The notes beneath the pieces were generated by a model, which made no database searches, was not told the origin of the DNA, and worked only from the letters and a program-made list of their open reading frames with translations. A DNA stretch of 64,000 nt from Costus lasius (Eukaryota; Streptophyta; Magnoliopsida; Zingiberales; Costaceae). This document shows positions 1 through 12,800 of the stretch, one piece after another. The stretch is from NCBI GenBank assembly GCA_027563935.2, contig CM050446.2, positions 129,369,608 to 129,433,607 on the forward strand. Direction: 5' to 3'. The stretch's first letter is position 1, and each line of letters begins with the position of its first letter. The translations under genes and the position numbers were made by a program.

Positions 1-1074
1 TTAAACCCTTCAAACGAATTCAAACTACTCCTGTGATTGAATTTGTAGGTCTAATTGAAATAGAACGGGCGTTGCGATTCACCTCCCGGTCCTTCTCGCA
101 ACGCCTAAAACGTAAACTTACTTGGCCAGGGTAAATCACGAATTAAGTACAAATTCAACTAAATCATGAAGATAGATCTATGAAAATAGTAAAAATATGA
201 TTAACTCATAAAAGTCAATGGGCTGCACCCAATCATCTCGACAAAAGTATCTACTCACTCATGATAATGAAGAAATACATGATGTTTGTGATGAACGAGT
301 AAGAATTCATGTAAAAACGCAAGAAATCACTAAAGAAACTATAGAATCGCCTTCTCCTTGATCTGTAGATGAGGATTAGTCAATCAATCGTTGCTTTTGG
401 AGAAAATCTCACCGGAATCTCGTCGGAAATCAAGTTGTCACCCTATTCGCCACTGCCGCTTGTCTTCGTTCATCCAAGCTCTCTAAACCTAATCAAAATC
501 TGATCTTTTATACTTGGACCGGTTTAGAACTCATCTAGGAATGGTTCTGCGAAGTTTGGCTCAAATCCGGTGTGAATCGAGTGAGAAACGAGCGAAAGAC
601 TAGCCGAGCAGAAGTTTTTACGGCCCGTGATGCATTCACGGCTGAGGCCGTGAACGTTTCTGTGCTAAATGCCCTTCGGTCACAGAGAGTTTCACGGTCT
701 GTGATGGAATTACGGCTTCACCCATGAAAATCTCTGATCACTCCGACACTTAGCCGTTTTTCTTCTCCACTCGTCGTTGCGTTCACGGCCGACTCGAAAT
801 TACGGCCAAGGCCGTGAAAGTCTCGATCTTCACTATTTTCGCCCCAAATATGACTTGTAAGCTCGTGATTTCCTCGGGAATTGTGTCATGGATTCAAAAC
901 TCGCAAAATCTACTATTTTTGCGCCTTTTTACCTATATTTTCATAAAAATCCAGAAAAGTGAAAATTCTGTGCAAAGTAAGATAAAAATACTAAAAGTAG
1001 CACAAAATCATGCAAATAAGCCCAAAATATGATCTAAAACATAGGCAAAAACACTATATAAATGCAATGCATCA
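1..1074 (-). mobile_element. LTR of Athila-like element X (partial, runs off the left edge)
   Basis: The right edge reads, on the minus strand, TGATGCATTGCATTTATATAG, the TGATG start shared with the other Athila-type LTRs here. It abuts gag sequence of copy A directly, so X is inserted in A. The segment holds short palindromes, for example TTCACGGC/GCCGTGAA at 635-654, and a block at 66-110 resembling one in the LTR of Y (5545-5580). No coding region is supported. The other end lies outside the window, so the target duplication (expected ATCAT at 1075-1079) cannot be checked. Confidence 0.6.
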
Positions 1075-2628
1075 ATCATCCCTTGTTTCATTGGTCGGCA
1101 TTGGTGGATCTTCGAGTTGCTTGCCGCTCCGAGTGGAGATTGCATTGCAATGCTCCATCGGGTTAACTTCTGGCTGTGATGGAAGCTTCCCTGGCGCTCT
1201 TGCTGACGAGCTACCCTGTTGCGCAAGCTGGCTCTCCAACATCTTGTTGTGCGTCTCCAAGGAATCCATCCCGGTCATCATCAATTTCATCATGTCAGTT
1301 AGCCCTTCTAATTGCTTACTCAGCTGAGAGTCTTGGGCCGGTCTTTGAGGAGGATTGTAATTTCCTTGCTGAGGTGGAGGGTTGTAATTTCTCTGTTGGA
1401 ACCCAGGTGGCTGCCTGAAATTCTCTTGTTGTGGCGGCCTGAAGTTCCCATGTTGAGGTTGTGCTTGTTGTGGCGCTTGCCCTGGTTGAAGTGGCTGCGT
1501 GGTACGGTAGGAAAAGTTAGGGTGGTTGCGCCAGCCAGGGTTGTAGTAGTTGGAGTAAGGGTTGTTCATGGAATTCATGTTTCCAACTGCATTAAGCTGT
1601 TCAGGCTGACTTAGGACCACTTGTCCATCTCCCACTCAGCACTCAGCACCTGCATGTCCTGCAACGCCACACAACTAACAAGATAATGAATTAGAGTCCA
1701 CAGAATTAACAGACCATGAATCAATCTTCTTAGTTAGGTTATCTACCTTTGCAGTCAGGGCAGTCAATGAGTCAAGTTCGAATTTACCTGATTTCCTTGA
1801 AGTGGTACCTCGCTCAGGATTCCATTGATGGTAGTTTAGTGTCATGTCCTCCAGGAGGTTGATCGCATCTTTAGGTATTTTACTCATCAGTCCCGATCCT
1901 CCAGCAGCTGCATCGACTGTGAGTCTAGTATTATACTCCAGCCCCATGTAGAATGTGTGTACTAGAACCCATGTCTCAATCCCGTGGTGGGGACATAATC
2001 TTTGAAGCTCCTTAAATCTCTCTCAGGCCTCGTACAAAGACTCCCTATCCTTCTGCATGAAGCTTGTTCTCTGGTTTCTGAGGTGGATTGTCTTCGAAGG
2101 AGGGAAATACTTTGAGAGGAACGCCTGAGAAAGTTCATCCCATGTCCGAATTGAAGCTGAGGGGATCGTGTGGAGCCATGCCCTCGCTCTATCCCGCACA
2201 GAGAAGGGAAATAGGCGTAACCTGATAGCATCAGAAGTAGCTCCATTAATCTTTAACATATCACAATATTCTAAAAATATGGACAAGTGCATATTTGGGT
2301 CCTCAAGAGGAGAACCACCAAATTGATTTTGTTGTATCATGGAAAGTAATGCGGGTTTAATTTCAAAATTGTTGGCCTCTACACTAGGCCTGACTATTCC
2401 AGATTGAGACCTATGTGTGAAAAGCGCTGCATAGTCTCGCAGTGTTTTGGCATTATTGTTGTTCATCGGTTGAGGTGCTGGTTCGTTCTCCATGTTGTTG
2501 TGAAGATGTTCCATCTGTTCCTGATTCTCCTTTTTCTGGATTTTTGCAAGCTTCCTTCTTTGTCTGAAGGTCCGTTCTATCTCAAGATCGATTTCGAAGA
2601 GTGCTCCTACCCTGGAACTTCTTTGCAT
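1075..2628 (-). pseudogene. gag of Athila copy A, broken
   Basis: Capsid-type gag of the Athila lineage. The first block (2628-2023) carries the retrotransposon gag core with FLEYCDMLKI and LRLFPFSVRDRARAWL; the second (1947-1675) starts MGLEYNTRLTVDAA; the third (1635-1075) is the proline/glutamine-rich tail. Breaks are nonsense codons, including a Trp codon turned into TGA near 2021 and a Glu codon turned into TAG near 1673, judged against copies B and D. The 3' end is cut by the insertion of X. It cannot make a functional protein. Confidence 0.85.
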
Positions 2629-2766
2629 AAAAGTTTGTCAGATCAAAAGATGAAGTTCAAGGCAAGTAAAGAGCAGGAGGCAGTATAAATCAGAATAAAA
2701 AAAACAAAAAAAACTAACTAAGCTTGGTCTCCCAAAAATGTCAGAAGTGTACTGATATCAACCGTT

Positions 2767-2786
2767 GCTCCCCGGCAACGGCGCCA
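2767..2786 (-). other. Primer binding site, tRNA-Asp (copy A)
   Basis: The minus strand reads TGGCGCCGTTGCCGGGG, complementary to the 3' end of plant tRNA-Asp (…CCCCGGCAACGGCGCCA). It lies six bases inside the LTR, as in the Athila lineage. Confidence 0.85.
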
Positions 2787-2792
2787 AAAACT

Positions 2793-4385
2793 TGATACAC
2801 ACCGCAAGTGCACCATGTTATCGAAGTAATACAAAAGATATCGATCCCACAGGGAGCAAGGTGAGTACTAGAAAATCTATCTTTTCGGAATCCAAGCTAA
2901 TCGGATCGTGGTTTTTTAGCAACTAAGTGAACTAAGACTAAGCAAAGTAATAAACAAGAAATCAAACAACTACAGCAAGGAGGATATACTAGAGAGAATA
3001 TCAGGGCAAAGGTTTCCACCACTCTGACGACTTTATATGCGCTATGAAATAAATAACGGATATTTGGATTTACAAATATGCATAAGGAATCTACCCTATT
3101 GTACGAAGGTGCCCTCTTTCAAGTGTACACCCCAGTGTTTGCCTAGAACGTCTCCTACTTTCGCAGTGGACAGTTTTCGATAAACCCAATGGGTTTCGTG
3201 ATAGATTATGGATCCTCGAGTGAAGGGCAAGCACTTTCGCATCAAGCCTTCACAACATTCACACTGAGATTCGATCGTTACGGTCCTACTCTCGTTATGA
3301 ACCGTAACAACTATAGCATGACAATACTTGGCCAGAGTATAAATCAAGAAATAAGCGCATCAAGTGAAATATGTTTACGATATGATCTAAATAACAAAGT
3401 TAATACAAAAGTTGCATATAAAAAACGTCAGAGGGCTTAAACCTAGCCCTGAAAATAGGTTTACGCTACAACCATTGTTACAACGCACGAAATACTCTCT
3501 TTAATCATAGGAAAATTGCAGGAAAAGGTTTCTAAGAGGGAGAAGATGATGAACCGAATAAAATAACCAAGGATTGCTAAGTTCCAACGCTCGAATCTCC
3601 AAAATTCCGCTCGAAGTTGCCGAATCGCCGTGTTCTTCTGCCCTAGCCACTTCATCGCCTGATTTCTCCCTCTCTAGGTCACAAAATTTGGGGCTTTTCT
3701 ATTCTATCTGTTCGTCTTCGAGTCAGCTTTCCAAAAAGTCCTCACTTGCTAAATTTGGAGTTGAATCGGACTGGAAATCAGCGAAAAACCGAGAGGAGGT
3801 CGGTCTGTTCCGACGTCTTCACGGGTGAACCCCGCTGGGTTCACCAGGTGGTGAAGTGCTCGGAGCTCTTTTGTTGCGAAATAATCACAGGTGAACCCCA
3901 CGGGGTTCACCTACCAGTGAAATCCTCGGTGTACTTCTGCGCAGGCATCTTCAGATGGGATCACGGGTGAACCCCATGGGGTTCACCTACCAGTGAAGTG
4001 TGCGGCAGATTTCTGGTACTCTGACATCATCGGTGAACCCCGTCGGGTTCACCAGGCAGTGATGCGTACGCTGGATTCCGTCCTTCGGCAAGATCACGAG
4101 TGAACCCCGTGGGGTTACCTGGCCGTGAAGTCCAAGGAAGGCTCCGATTGAGCCCAAATTTTACGGGCAGCTTCGTCTTCTCACAAGGAATCACCCCATG
4201 CTTTTAGATTCTTCAAAAAGGCTTCAAAATTAGGTGATTTTACCTGAAATTCAATAAGATAGACGAAAAGTGAAGATTCTGAAGTTTTTAACTAAATAAG
4301 CCCGGAAAGAGTGTGAAATCATTCAAATAGGCCTAGATTTATCATGAAATAACAGTAAAAATAACTATAGAAATGCGTGGCATCA
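2793..4385 (-). repeat. LTR of Athila copy A, about 1593 bp
   Basis: It starts TGATGCC (4385 reading down) and ends …TATCA (2793). It matches LTRs at 14008-15581 and 21768-23360, and more distantly 31274-32847 and 40006-41552. It carries five palindromes and a conserved 83-codon open frame (3347-3096) seen in all copies. Confidence 0.85.
3824..4119. repeat. Array of five 22-bp palindromes in LTR A
   Basis: Copies start at 3824, 3890, 3966, 4032 and 4099. Each is GGTGAACCCC, two variable bases, GGGGTTCACC, with a few mismatches. Steps are 66, 76, 66 and 67 bp. Flanks often add TTCACGG…CCGTGAA. Confidence 0.85.
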
Positions 4386-6078
4386 ATTGGCTGACTATAT
4401 AAGGAATTGATGATTATGCATGGTCTCAATATAGTGATAGTGTTTAATCCTTTTTCAGATTTGAGGTTTCACTTTGAGAATTATTTCTGTTATCAGTTCT
4501 GATTATATCTCAATTTTATTCTTAAACGGTGGATTGAGTATAATGGTTTTCATGTTAGACAATACTTTGACCTTAGAACATTCTTCTTTCATTATCATTG
4601 ATTTTCTAAATGGTTTAATTGCTTGAGGACAAGCAAGATTTTAAGTTTGTGATATTTTGATGAGTGTTATTTTTATATAATTTAAAGTACCATTCATATG
4701 ATCTTTTCAGGCTTTTGTCTTGTTGTATATCTAAATTTAGTATCTTTTATCGTCAAGTACAGAATCTTCATTATTATTCATATTATTTGGGAAATGCATG
4801 TCATTTTACCATATTTTCATGAAGATTTTGATGATTTGATGTTACGAGAAGATTCCTCACAGTGCTAGGAGGTCACAGGTTAAATTTGAGGCAAATCGGA
4901 GCTTTCTGCAGAGAACATGGGCAAGCCATGTTCACCGTCATGGCCATGATCATCTTGGAAGAACTCTACAGCAATCTGCGAGCCAGACATGGCCTACTCG
5001 TTCCTCCCATCACGGCCATGACGACTTACTCGCAGACTGACGAACTCATCACGGCCGTGATAGATTCTGCCATATTCGACCTTTCGACGATTTTTCGCCC
5101 GATTTGGGTGATTCCGGAGTCAGAATTTGCTGAAATTTGGAGGGAAACTTCCTAACTGCCTAAGGAAGAGATAGAGCCATAAAATAGGATTTTTGGATTG
5201 GTTTTGGGGGGTCAAACTTTTCAGAGGCGTGGACTAGGGCGAAAGTGGGGCAAAATTTTCTTTCGAGGGCTCATTTGGACGAATTTCTTCAGGGCTATCA
5301 AGAGAAGACTGAAGATATATCATCTCCTACCCTTGTATTGTGAATTCCCTTCCTTTCGAATATATTTTCTTGGGTTTTAGTTGACAAACGTTGCATATTC
5401 TAGAGTAAAACCCTAGTTCGAAACTCGGGCGTAGCCCGTTGATCATATTTCCACATGTAAAATATTTTTTATGAATCTCAGTGTTATTTTTAGTAAATTA
5501 ACTTATTTAAATGAGTTATGGCGAAACATTTATATGTGTTAAGTGTTACGAGAAGTACCGAGAGGTGAATCGTAACACTCAATCGTTCTCATTTAAACTT
5601 GTGACTAGAATTACGAGAGTTGTTTGACATCACTCGAGGACTCATGATGTTTCATAGAGCCTAATGGGTCTCTTAGGTTAATTTTGCTACGAGAGTAGGA
5701 GATTAGCTTATGCTAGACACAGGATTACGCTTCGAGAGAAGGTAATTCATACCCTAGGAGATATCGCCTTAAGTTATTTACTATCGGATTGCGCTTCGAG
5801 AGTAGGAGATCCGTTTTCTTATTCGTTTTGATTCAATGTTTTATATATTAAGCATTCAACGTGGTGAAACTTGAAGTTCCGAACACTTATTAAACTGTAA
5901 TTTACCCGATTAGTCGTCGACTTCTTGATTCGATAATTTAGTTTTAGTGCAGTTCTTTTATTCCGAGTTTGAATTATCTAGCTTTCAATGATGCGTAAAG
6001 TCGGTACTTGACACCTGCTCCCTGTGGGAACGATATTATTTACTACTTCGATAGACCGTGCACTTGCGGGACCTATTA
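4386..6078 (+). mobile_element. 3' end of Athila-like element Y (internal tail plus LTR)
   Basis: 4386-4657 is non-coding internal sequence that ends with the hairpin TTGCTTGAGGACAAGCAA (4619-4636), placed as in copies B and D just before the 3' LTR. The LTR begins TGATGAG at 4658 and ends near 6078, where a minus-strand copia protease reading frame starts abruptly. It holds palindromes such as ATCACGGCCGTGAT (5048-5061). No protein of Y is left in the window. The exact 3' edge is uncertain by about ten bases. Confidence 0.65.
4619..4636 (+). other. Conserved hairpin before the 3' LTR (element Y)
   Basis: TTGCTTGAGGACAAGCAA has a perfect 7-bp stem and a 4-base loop. The same 18 bases occur at 21730 and 39967, about 20 bases before the 3' LTR of copies B and D. 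Confidence 0.8.
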
Positions 6079-6336
6079 GTTTCTCGGAGACTTAGAAGAA
6101 AATAATGCTTCATTAATATGAACATTCGTTCCACCAGGTAGGCGAATGATAGCTCTTCCGGAGCCTTCTATAATTTTTGCACTTCTTGTAATGGTATTCA
6201 CATTTGTATTATTCATTACCAGCGAGGTAAAGAATTTCTCATTTTTGAGAATAGTATGTGTTGATGCGCTATCTATGAGGCTTGCATCATCATCGTAGAT
6301 TGAGAATCCAATTGGAAGTTTTTCCATATTCTTCAT
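6079..6336 (-). pseudogene. copia protease start, truncated
   Basis: Contains LIDSASTHTILKNEKFF, matching the copia aspartic protease region (D-S-A/G-S/A with the following conserved T-H). Normally this continues into the pre-integrase zinc domain; here it ends at the junction with the LTR of Y. Confidence 0.7.
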
Positions 6337-6480
6337 AAAGATAAAATCATAGAATTAATAAACAGAAAAGTAAGATAAAGTAAAATACAATATTGTAAGT
6401 AAAGAAAGTGCGAGACTTTATTAGATAAATTGTAGATAAAGTAAATGCAATATTGTAAGTAAAGAAAGTGTGAGACTTTA

Positions 6481-7497
6481 TTAGATAAATTGTTCGATGT
6501 TATCCTCAGGCTGACTTATGAAATCAGCTACATCAAATTGAGGGATATCGTCGAAGCCATAATCAACATCATCATCATTAGAGATAAAATTTGCCTCTAC
6601 CACGTCTTTTCCTTTATTTCTCATATGTTCTTGGTAGAGATCGGTAAGGTGTTTTTGCGTACGACAGGTACATGACCAATGACCTTTTATACCGCAACGA
6701 TAACATTTGTTCTCTACAGTTTTAGTGTCTTGGCCCCTTTTGCTTTCATGCGCTTCTTTGGTATTTTCTTTCTTATCCATATAACGAGGGCGATCATTGT
6801 GAAAATATTGGCGACCTCGTCCACGTCCAAGTCCACATCTACGTCCATAATCATGACCACGGCCGCATTTTTGGTTTCCATAATTATATGTTGTCACATT
6901 CACTTCAGGGAATGGAGCAGATCCAGTTGGACGGGTCTCATGATTTTTCATTAAAAGCTCATTATTTTGTTCGGCCAACAGTAGACATGAGATTAATTCA
7001 GAATACTTCTCAAAACACTTTGCACGGTATTGTTGTTGCAGGAGCACATTTGATGCATGGAAAGTAGAGAATATTTTTTCTAACATATCTCCGTCAGTAA
7101 TAGTTTCCCCACATAATTTCAATTGAGAAGTAATTCGAAATATTGCCGAGTTATAGTCACTTACATATTTGAAATCTTGTACATGCAGGTGTAACCAATC
7201 AAATTGAGCTTTTGGAAGGATGATTGTCTTTAGATGATTATACCTCTCCTTTAAATTGTTCTAAAGAATAAGAGGATCCTTCACTGTGAGATATTCAATT
7301 TTTAAAGCTTCATGAAGGTGATGATGGAGAAAGATTATCGCCTTAGCCTTATCTTGGTTGGACGTGGTGTTTTGCCCTTTGATGGTATCTTCAAGACCAT
7401 TAGTAGCAAGATGGATTTTAGCATCTAGAATCCATGAAAGGTAATTCTTTCCGGTGATATCAAGGGCCGTGAACTCTAATTTTGTGAGGTTCGACAT
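6481..7497 (-). pseudogene. copia gag, broken
   Basis: The start MSNLTKLEFTALDITGKNY at 7497 is the usual copia gag opening, followed by a K-G-rich middle. The first block stops at 7261 (TAG after PLIL). The second block (7122-6481) has an RG-rich tract and a CCHC zinc knuckle, CYRCGIKGHWSCTC, followed by an acidic tail. Between 7261 and 7122 the frame is interrupted. It would package element RNA if intact. Confidence 0.8.
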
Positions 7498-7611
7498 GAT
7501 AACTCAAAGAACGAAATGTGATAAGATTAAAAATAGAATGGATGGAATGTACTGTTTACAACCTCAAAGAACCTGGCTTCCTTCGTCGACAAGAGCCTCG
7601 TGCTGATAACG

Positions 7612-8007
7612 TGTTAGAAAACAGAGATGAAGTTGAGAGAGAAGTAAGTCGGGAGTATTCTCATTGATCTAACTTCAAATGGAAAGTACAACCCCTATTT
7701 ATAGGGTAATTGGATACATCAACATTAATTGGATACATGAACATTCATTCCTCTCAAAACGAAGAGTCACATTCATTGAATCTGAACAGTTATTCACTGT
7801 ATATGAAGAGTCACCATAAATTCGTAGGTAAAAGGAGTCATCATAAAGTCATGGGCATCCACAAGAATGAAATTCATCCACAAGAATGAAATTCATAATA
7901 AAAGCAAATTTATCGGTAGAATTCAGCGAGAGCTTAAAAAAATTACTGTGATGTGTCGGTGCAATCAAATCATCTGTAGAATTCAACGAGAACTTCAAAA
8001 AAAATTC
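7612..8007 (-). repeat. LTR of copia element 1 (outer edge not resolved)
   Basis: The minus-strand LTR ends …TAACA at 7612, directly before the leader. A TATA-like CTATTTATAG lies at about 7695-7705. The outer edge could not be fixed because an AT-rich inverted-repeat element follows at 8008. Confidence 0.5.
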
Positions 8008-8366
8008 CACCGTATATAAAAATTAAAAAGAATTTTAAAATATTATAAATAAATATAGTATTATTATGAATAAATCATGTATACCTAATCTACACACGTT
8101 ATTCTATCTAATAATATTTTTATTATGATTTATTCATAATAAAAAATTAACACTCTTATTATTATAAATAAACTATCCACAATCATATTATACTTATTCA
8201 CGATAATATTTTTATTAATTTTATATCAAAAATAAATTTATTCATAACAATAAAAATATCATTGAGTAAAATATAATAAATAAATTATATAAATATATCT
8301 ATGATAATACTATGCTTATTCATAATATTTTAGTATCATTTTTAATTTTTTTAGGCAGTATATAAA
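8008..8366. mobile_element. AT-rich MITE with terminal inverted repeats
   Basis: The left end (CACCGTATATAAAAATT) and right end are inverted copies over about 60 bp, both containing TAAAATATTAT and ATAGTATTAT. AAAAAAAATTC flanks both sides (7997-8007, 8367-8377), possibly a 9-11 bp target duplication as made by Mutator-type elements. No ORF. The flanks are low complexity, so the duplication is tentative. Confidence 0.5.
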
Positions 8367-8377
8367 AAAAAATTCGT

Positions 8378-8728
8378 GGCTCACACACCAATCATGAACA
8401 CTCTTTCCTCGACAAAATGATCAACGTATCGACAAGCCTTGAGACGATGGGATTCTGCACGAAAAAAGTTTTCAAAATGGGTCATCGCTCTCATCCACCA
8501 TCCAAATTTATATTAAGATACGTGTTTGTATGAATTTTTAAGTATTTTAAATAAGGTGGATGATAGATGAGGCCACCGCTATTGTGCACGATATGCATAT
8601 TGGTCTTTGGGAACTTTTGGCTTCAGAAACCAAACCGATGCAGATTTAGCTGTGCCATCAACTCTGTGTAATGCTTATAAAGTTGGATTGTGATGCTGTC
8701 CGTGCACCCTAATAAGCTACTCTGATTT
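8378..8728. other. Unassigned spacer between two copia elements
   Basis: No gene seen. A short inverted pair CATCCACC / GGTGGATG (about 8488 and 8560) may be a small foldback relic. Confidence 0.4.
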
Positions 8729-9216
8729 TGTTAAAACGAGGGTAAATTAAATTATTTCTATATAATCAACAAAATAATAAAGTAAATAACAAGAACGAAA
8801 GAACTTAGAGGCGCGAAAAATTTTGCTGTCCTTAGGTGAATTTCTGGACCCTCGTGTGAGCAAAATCCAGAGAGATCACCCAGGATACAACCAAGATTCT
8901 TTTCCTGCGGATCACGACCGTGGAGAAGTTGATTGATCACCTTTAAACTTTGAGCAGCAAAAGAGGAAAGAAAGCTTCAGGGGATCTTGCAAATGTTATT
9001 AGCTATGCAATTTCTATTGTGTCTATACCCAAGGGTCAGATGTCAATTTATAGGCTAAACCCCCACTGTTAGAACCGTTGGATTAAATCCTATGGCTACC
9101 ACAAATGTGCTACTAATAGCCTTGCCAAAATTAAAATAGCAAATGAATTAAATAAAATATAACATAATTAAAAATGGAAAAATAAAAAAGGAAAGTTTTA
9201 ATTTTAAATTCCAACA
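8729..9216 (-). repeat. 3' LTR of copia element 2
   Basis: It starts TGTTAAAACGAGGG and ends TTCCAACA on the plus strand. It is nearly identical to 13262-13749, with only scattered differences. Confidence 0.9.
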
Positions 9217-9839
9217 ATCCCCCATAAAATTAAAACTTTTCTTAAATATAAATGAAATAAAAGAAAAGATTAAAGTTAAATTTATGCTCATTGTCTATAT
9301 TATGTGGTCAGTAAAATACACTTAAAGTCATATCCTTTACTTAGTAAAAATATCTCCATATGAAGGAAAGATAGTGAACTAGTCTTGAACTATTTTCCTT
9401 TGACCGAGACTTCAACATTCTCACACACAATATAGGTGGACCGATCGCGGTGTTGCGCATTTTTGGCCTTGTGCATGTATCATTCATGAGAGCTTCTGAG
9501 AGTTGTCAATGTCCTCAGCTGCGGCCGTATACAGACTCTCTCATATAGGAAGTTCCTTGCAAGGGATGAGTGTAGAGGCTCATCTCATGGTAATTAACCA
9601 CTTTGGGAGGTTTTCTTTTCTTCTACAATATAAGCACAAATCTATCCTCAGGAATGGGAGTGTAGAGTATCAACTCTATCACATAAAATTTTATACTCCC
9701 GAGTGTTTTGTAATTTTTATTTTTCAAACTGCTTATTGGCCAGTCAATCAGCTTGTTGTTACCACATTGAACCTCCCTCAAGGGATCTCCTATCACAGAG
9801 GTTGGGTTCCCACCGCTGAATGGCCTATTTACAAACTAA

Positions 9840-12800
9840 TTCTCATTCCTCTCGATACTTCTAGGATCTTGGTCCTAGGCAAGCCTTTGGTCAAGCCATC
9901 GGCTAGGTTGTGCTTAGTCTTCACAAAAGAAAGAGCTACAACTTCATGCGAGTCCAGTCATCTAATAGACTTCTGTCTAATTTTAATGTGGCGACTCATT
10001 TTCACATTTATTAGTTTCTTCTTACAAAATGCTATTGCGGTTTGAGAGTCGCAATGAATAGAAATAGGAGCTAAAGGAGCAAAAGAAAATGGAAGTGAAT
10101 AAACCAATTCTTTAAGCCATTTGGCTTCAATACATGTGGCATCCAAAGCCACTAATTCTGCTTTCATTGTGCTCCTAGCTATTATAGATTGCTTGGAAGA
10201 TTGCCATGTAATGGTACTTCCTCCTAATAAAAACACATAGCCAGAAGTAGATTTGATGTTATTGGAATCAGATATCCAATTAGCATCACTAAATCCTTAT
10301 AAAACAGAAGGATAACCAGAAAAGCTCAAACCATATGAGCTAGTACCTTTAAGATACTTAAAAATTCTATTCAAGGCATTCCAATGAGTTTGACTAGGAT
10401 TTCAGGTATATCTACTTAATCTGGAAACATCATAGGCTATGTCTAGTCTAGTTATATTTGAAAGATATAATAATGATACTATACATTGAGCATATCTGTC
10501 TTGATCTACAGATTTGCCTATATTATTTTCCAGTATGACATTAGGATCATAAGGATTAGAAAGAGGAGAGCAGTTACGAAAACCAAACTTTTCTAGGAGT
10601 TTATTAGTGTAATGTGATTGAGATAAGACTAGAGAATTTGAAGATTTTATAATCTTCATGCCTAGAATTACATCTGCTTCTCCTAGATCTTTCACGTTAA
10701 AATTATCTGAAAGATAGGATTTGATTTCAGTTATTAATTCTAAAGTATGTGCTAAAATAAGAATATCATCTACATAAAGGCATAAGATTATAAATTTGTT
10801 CTCATCTATCTTTTTAGTATATAGGCAATTATCTGATTCATTGATTTGAAATCCATATGAAACTATAACTTTGTCAAATTTTTCATACCATTGTTTTGGA
10901 GCTTGTTTAAGTCCATACAATGACCGAATTGTCGACAAACTTTATTTTCAGAACCAGAAGAGATAAACCCTTCAAGTTGGTTCATATAGATTTCTTCTTC
11001 TAGATCTCCATGTAGAAAAGCAGTCTTTACATCTATTTGGTGAACAAACAACTTATGGATGGATGCAAATGCAAGCATAACTCTTATTGTAGTTATTCTT
11101 GCTACAGGTGCGTAAGTGTCAAAATAATCAATGCCAGCCTTTTGAGCAAAGTCTTGAACAACTAAACGCGCCTTATATTTTTCTACAGATCCATCAGTCC
11201 TTAATTTCTTTTTAAAGATCCACCTACATCCTAAGGGTTTATTTCCTGGAGGTAAATCAGTGAGAATCCAAGTATGATTACTTAGGATTGATTCCATCTC
11301 ACTGTGAATTGCCTCCTTCCAGAAAGAAGCATTAGGAGAGTTAAGAACATCTTGATAAGAATTAGGTGTGTCTTCAATTAAATAAGTTATGAAGTCATCA
11401 CCATAATTCTTTTCAACTCTAACTCTCTGACTCCTTCTAGGTTCAGCTAGTTGAAAAGGATTTGAAACTATAGGTGTAAAAGATGTTTCTGGTTGCTTTG
11501 AGGTTGATTCAATGCTTGATGAGATTTTATTTTTGAAGGGAAATATATGTTCAAAGAAGGAAGCATCTTTAGATTCAATTAATGTGTTATTAGATATTTC
11601 TGGTATTTCAGAATTGATTACCAAGAATCTATAAGTGTTACTATCTAAGGAGTAACCTACTAAAATAGCATCTATAGTTTTAGGACCTAGTTTTCTCTTT
11701 TTAGGTTCAGGAATATTGACTTTAGCAAGGCACCCCCACATTCGAAGGAAATTAAGCCTTGGCTTATGACCCTTCCAAAGATTATAGGGTGTGACCTCTT
11801 TATCTTTCAAAGGGATTCTGTTAAGAATGAAGCATGAAGATAGTAATGCTTCTCCCCAAAGATTTTGAGGTACACCTAAACTCAGCATCATGGAGTTAAC
11901 CATATCAAGAAGAGTTCTATTTTTTCTTTCTGCCACACCATTTGATTGTGGCAAATAAGGAGGTGTTATTTGGTAGATTATACCATGTTCTTGACAAAAG
12001 GATGTAAAATCATTCGACATGTATACTCCTCCTCTATCAGATCTAATTATTTTTTATCTTTTTATCTTGTTGATTTTCAACTTCAGCTTTGAAGATTTTA
12101 AACTTATTTAAAACTTCATCTTTGGTTTTAAGACGATAAGTATAACAATATCTTGAACAATCATCGATGAAAGTTACAAAATATTTGTTACCTCCTCTTG
12201 TTAAGATTGAAGTTGAATCACAAACATCACTATGAATTAGCTCTATAATTTGTGAATTTCTAGATTCAACTGTTTTGAAAGATTTTCTAGGTTGTTTTGC
12301 CTTAGCACAGATTTCACACTTAGGATTTGCTTTAAAATTTATTTTAGGAATTAATTCTAAATTTGCCATTTTATTGATAGATTTAAAATTAACATGACCA
12401 AGTCTGTCATGCCAAAAGTCATTTATTTCAGAATTTAATACAAGAGAAAGTAAAGAAAAGGAATCTTTATTGATTAGACAAGGAAGTACATTTATTTTGA
12501 AGAGTCCTCCTGAGATGAACCCTTTACAAATAAAATTGTCCTTTTTAGTAATGACAACCTTATTTGCTTCTAGTACAATTTTATACCCTAATTGAACTAG
12601 AAGAGATCCACTGATGAGATTTTTCTTCACATCTGGAACTAGTAGAACATCTTTGAGAATTATTGACTTCCCAGAAGTAAACTTCAGGTTGACATTCCCA
12701 TGTCCTAGCACATTCACAGATGTTCCATTTCCCATTACAACACTTCCTCCACTTGTGTTTTGAAAGGAAGTGAAATATTTTTTATTAGAGCAAATATGAA

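Larger units (their letters stand above)
1075..4385 (-). mobile_element. Athila-type Ty3/gypsy element, copy A (5' LTR plus partial gag)
   Basis: Read on the minus strand this is an LTR (4385 down to 2793), a tRNA-Asp primer binding site, and the start of gag, which is cut at 1075 by element X. LTR, primer site and gag match copies B, C and D at the sequence level. The outer LTR edge at 4385 joins internal sequence of element Y, so A appears inserted in Y. Protease, polymerase and the second LTR are not in the window. Confidence 0.85.
6079..7611 (-). mobile_element. Ty1/copia element 1, internal 5' part (PBS region, gag, start of protease)
   Basis: Minus-strand order is LTR end (7612), a leader with ACGTTATCAGCACGAG, gag, then protease cut off at about 6079 by element Y. 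No integrase or RT remains in the window. It is a different family from the copia element at 8729-13749. Confidence 0.75.

Noticed and set aside
3824..4119. Palindrome array as a CRISPR-like array
   Set aside because: Spacing is regular, but it is inside LTRs of a plant element, the spacers are themselves conserved between copies, and no cas genes exist.
9503..10045. 180-codon plus-strand ORF
   Set aside because: Overlaps the RNase H end and 3' tail of the minus-strand copia element; no recognisable content.
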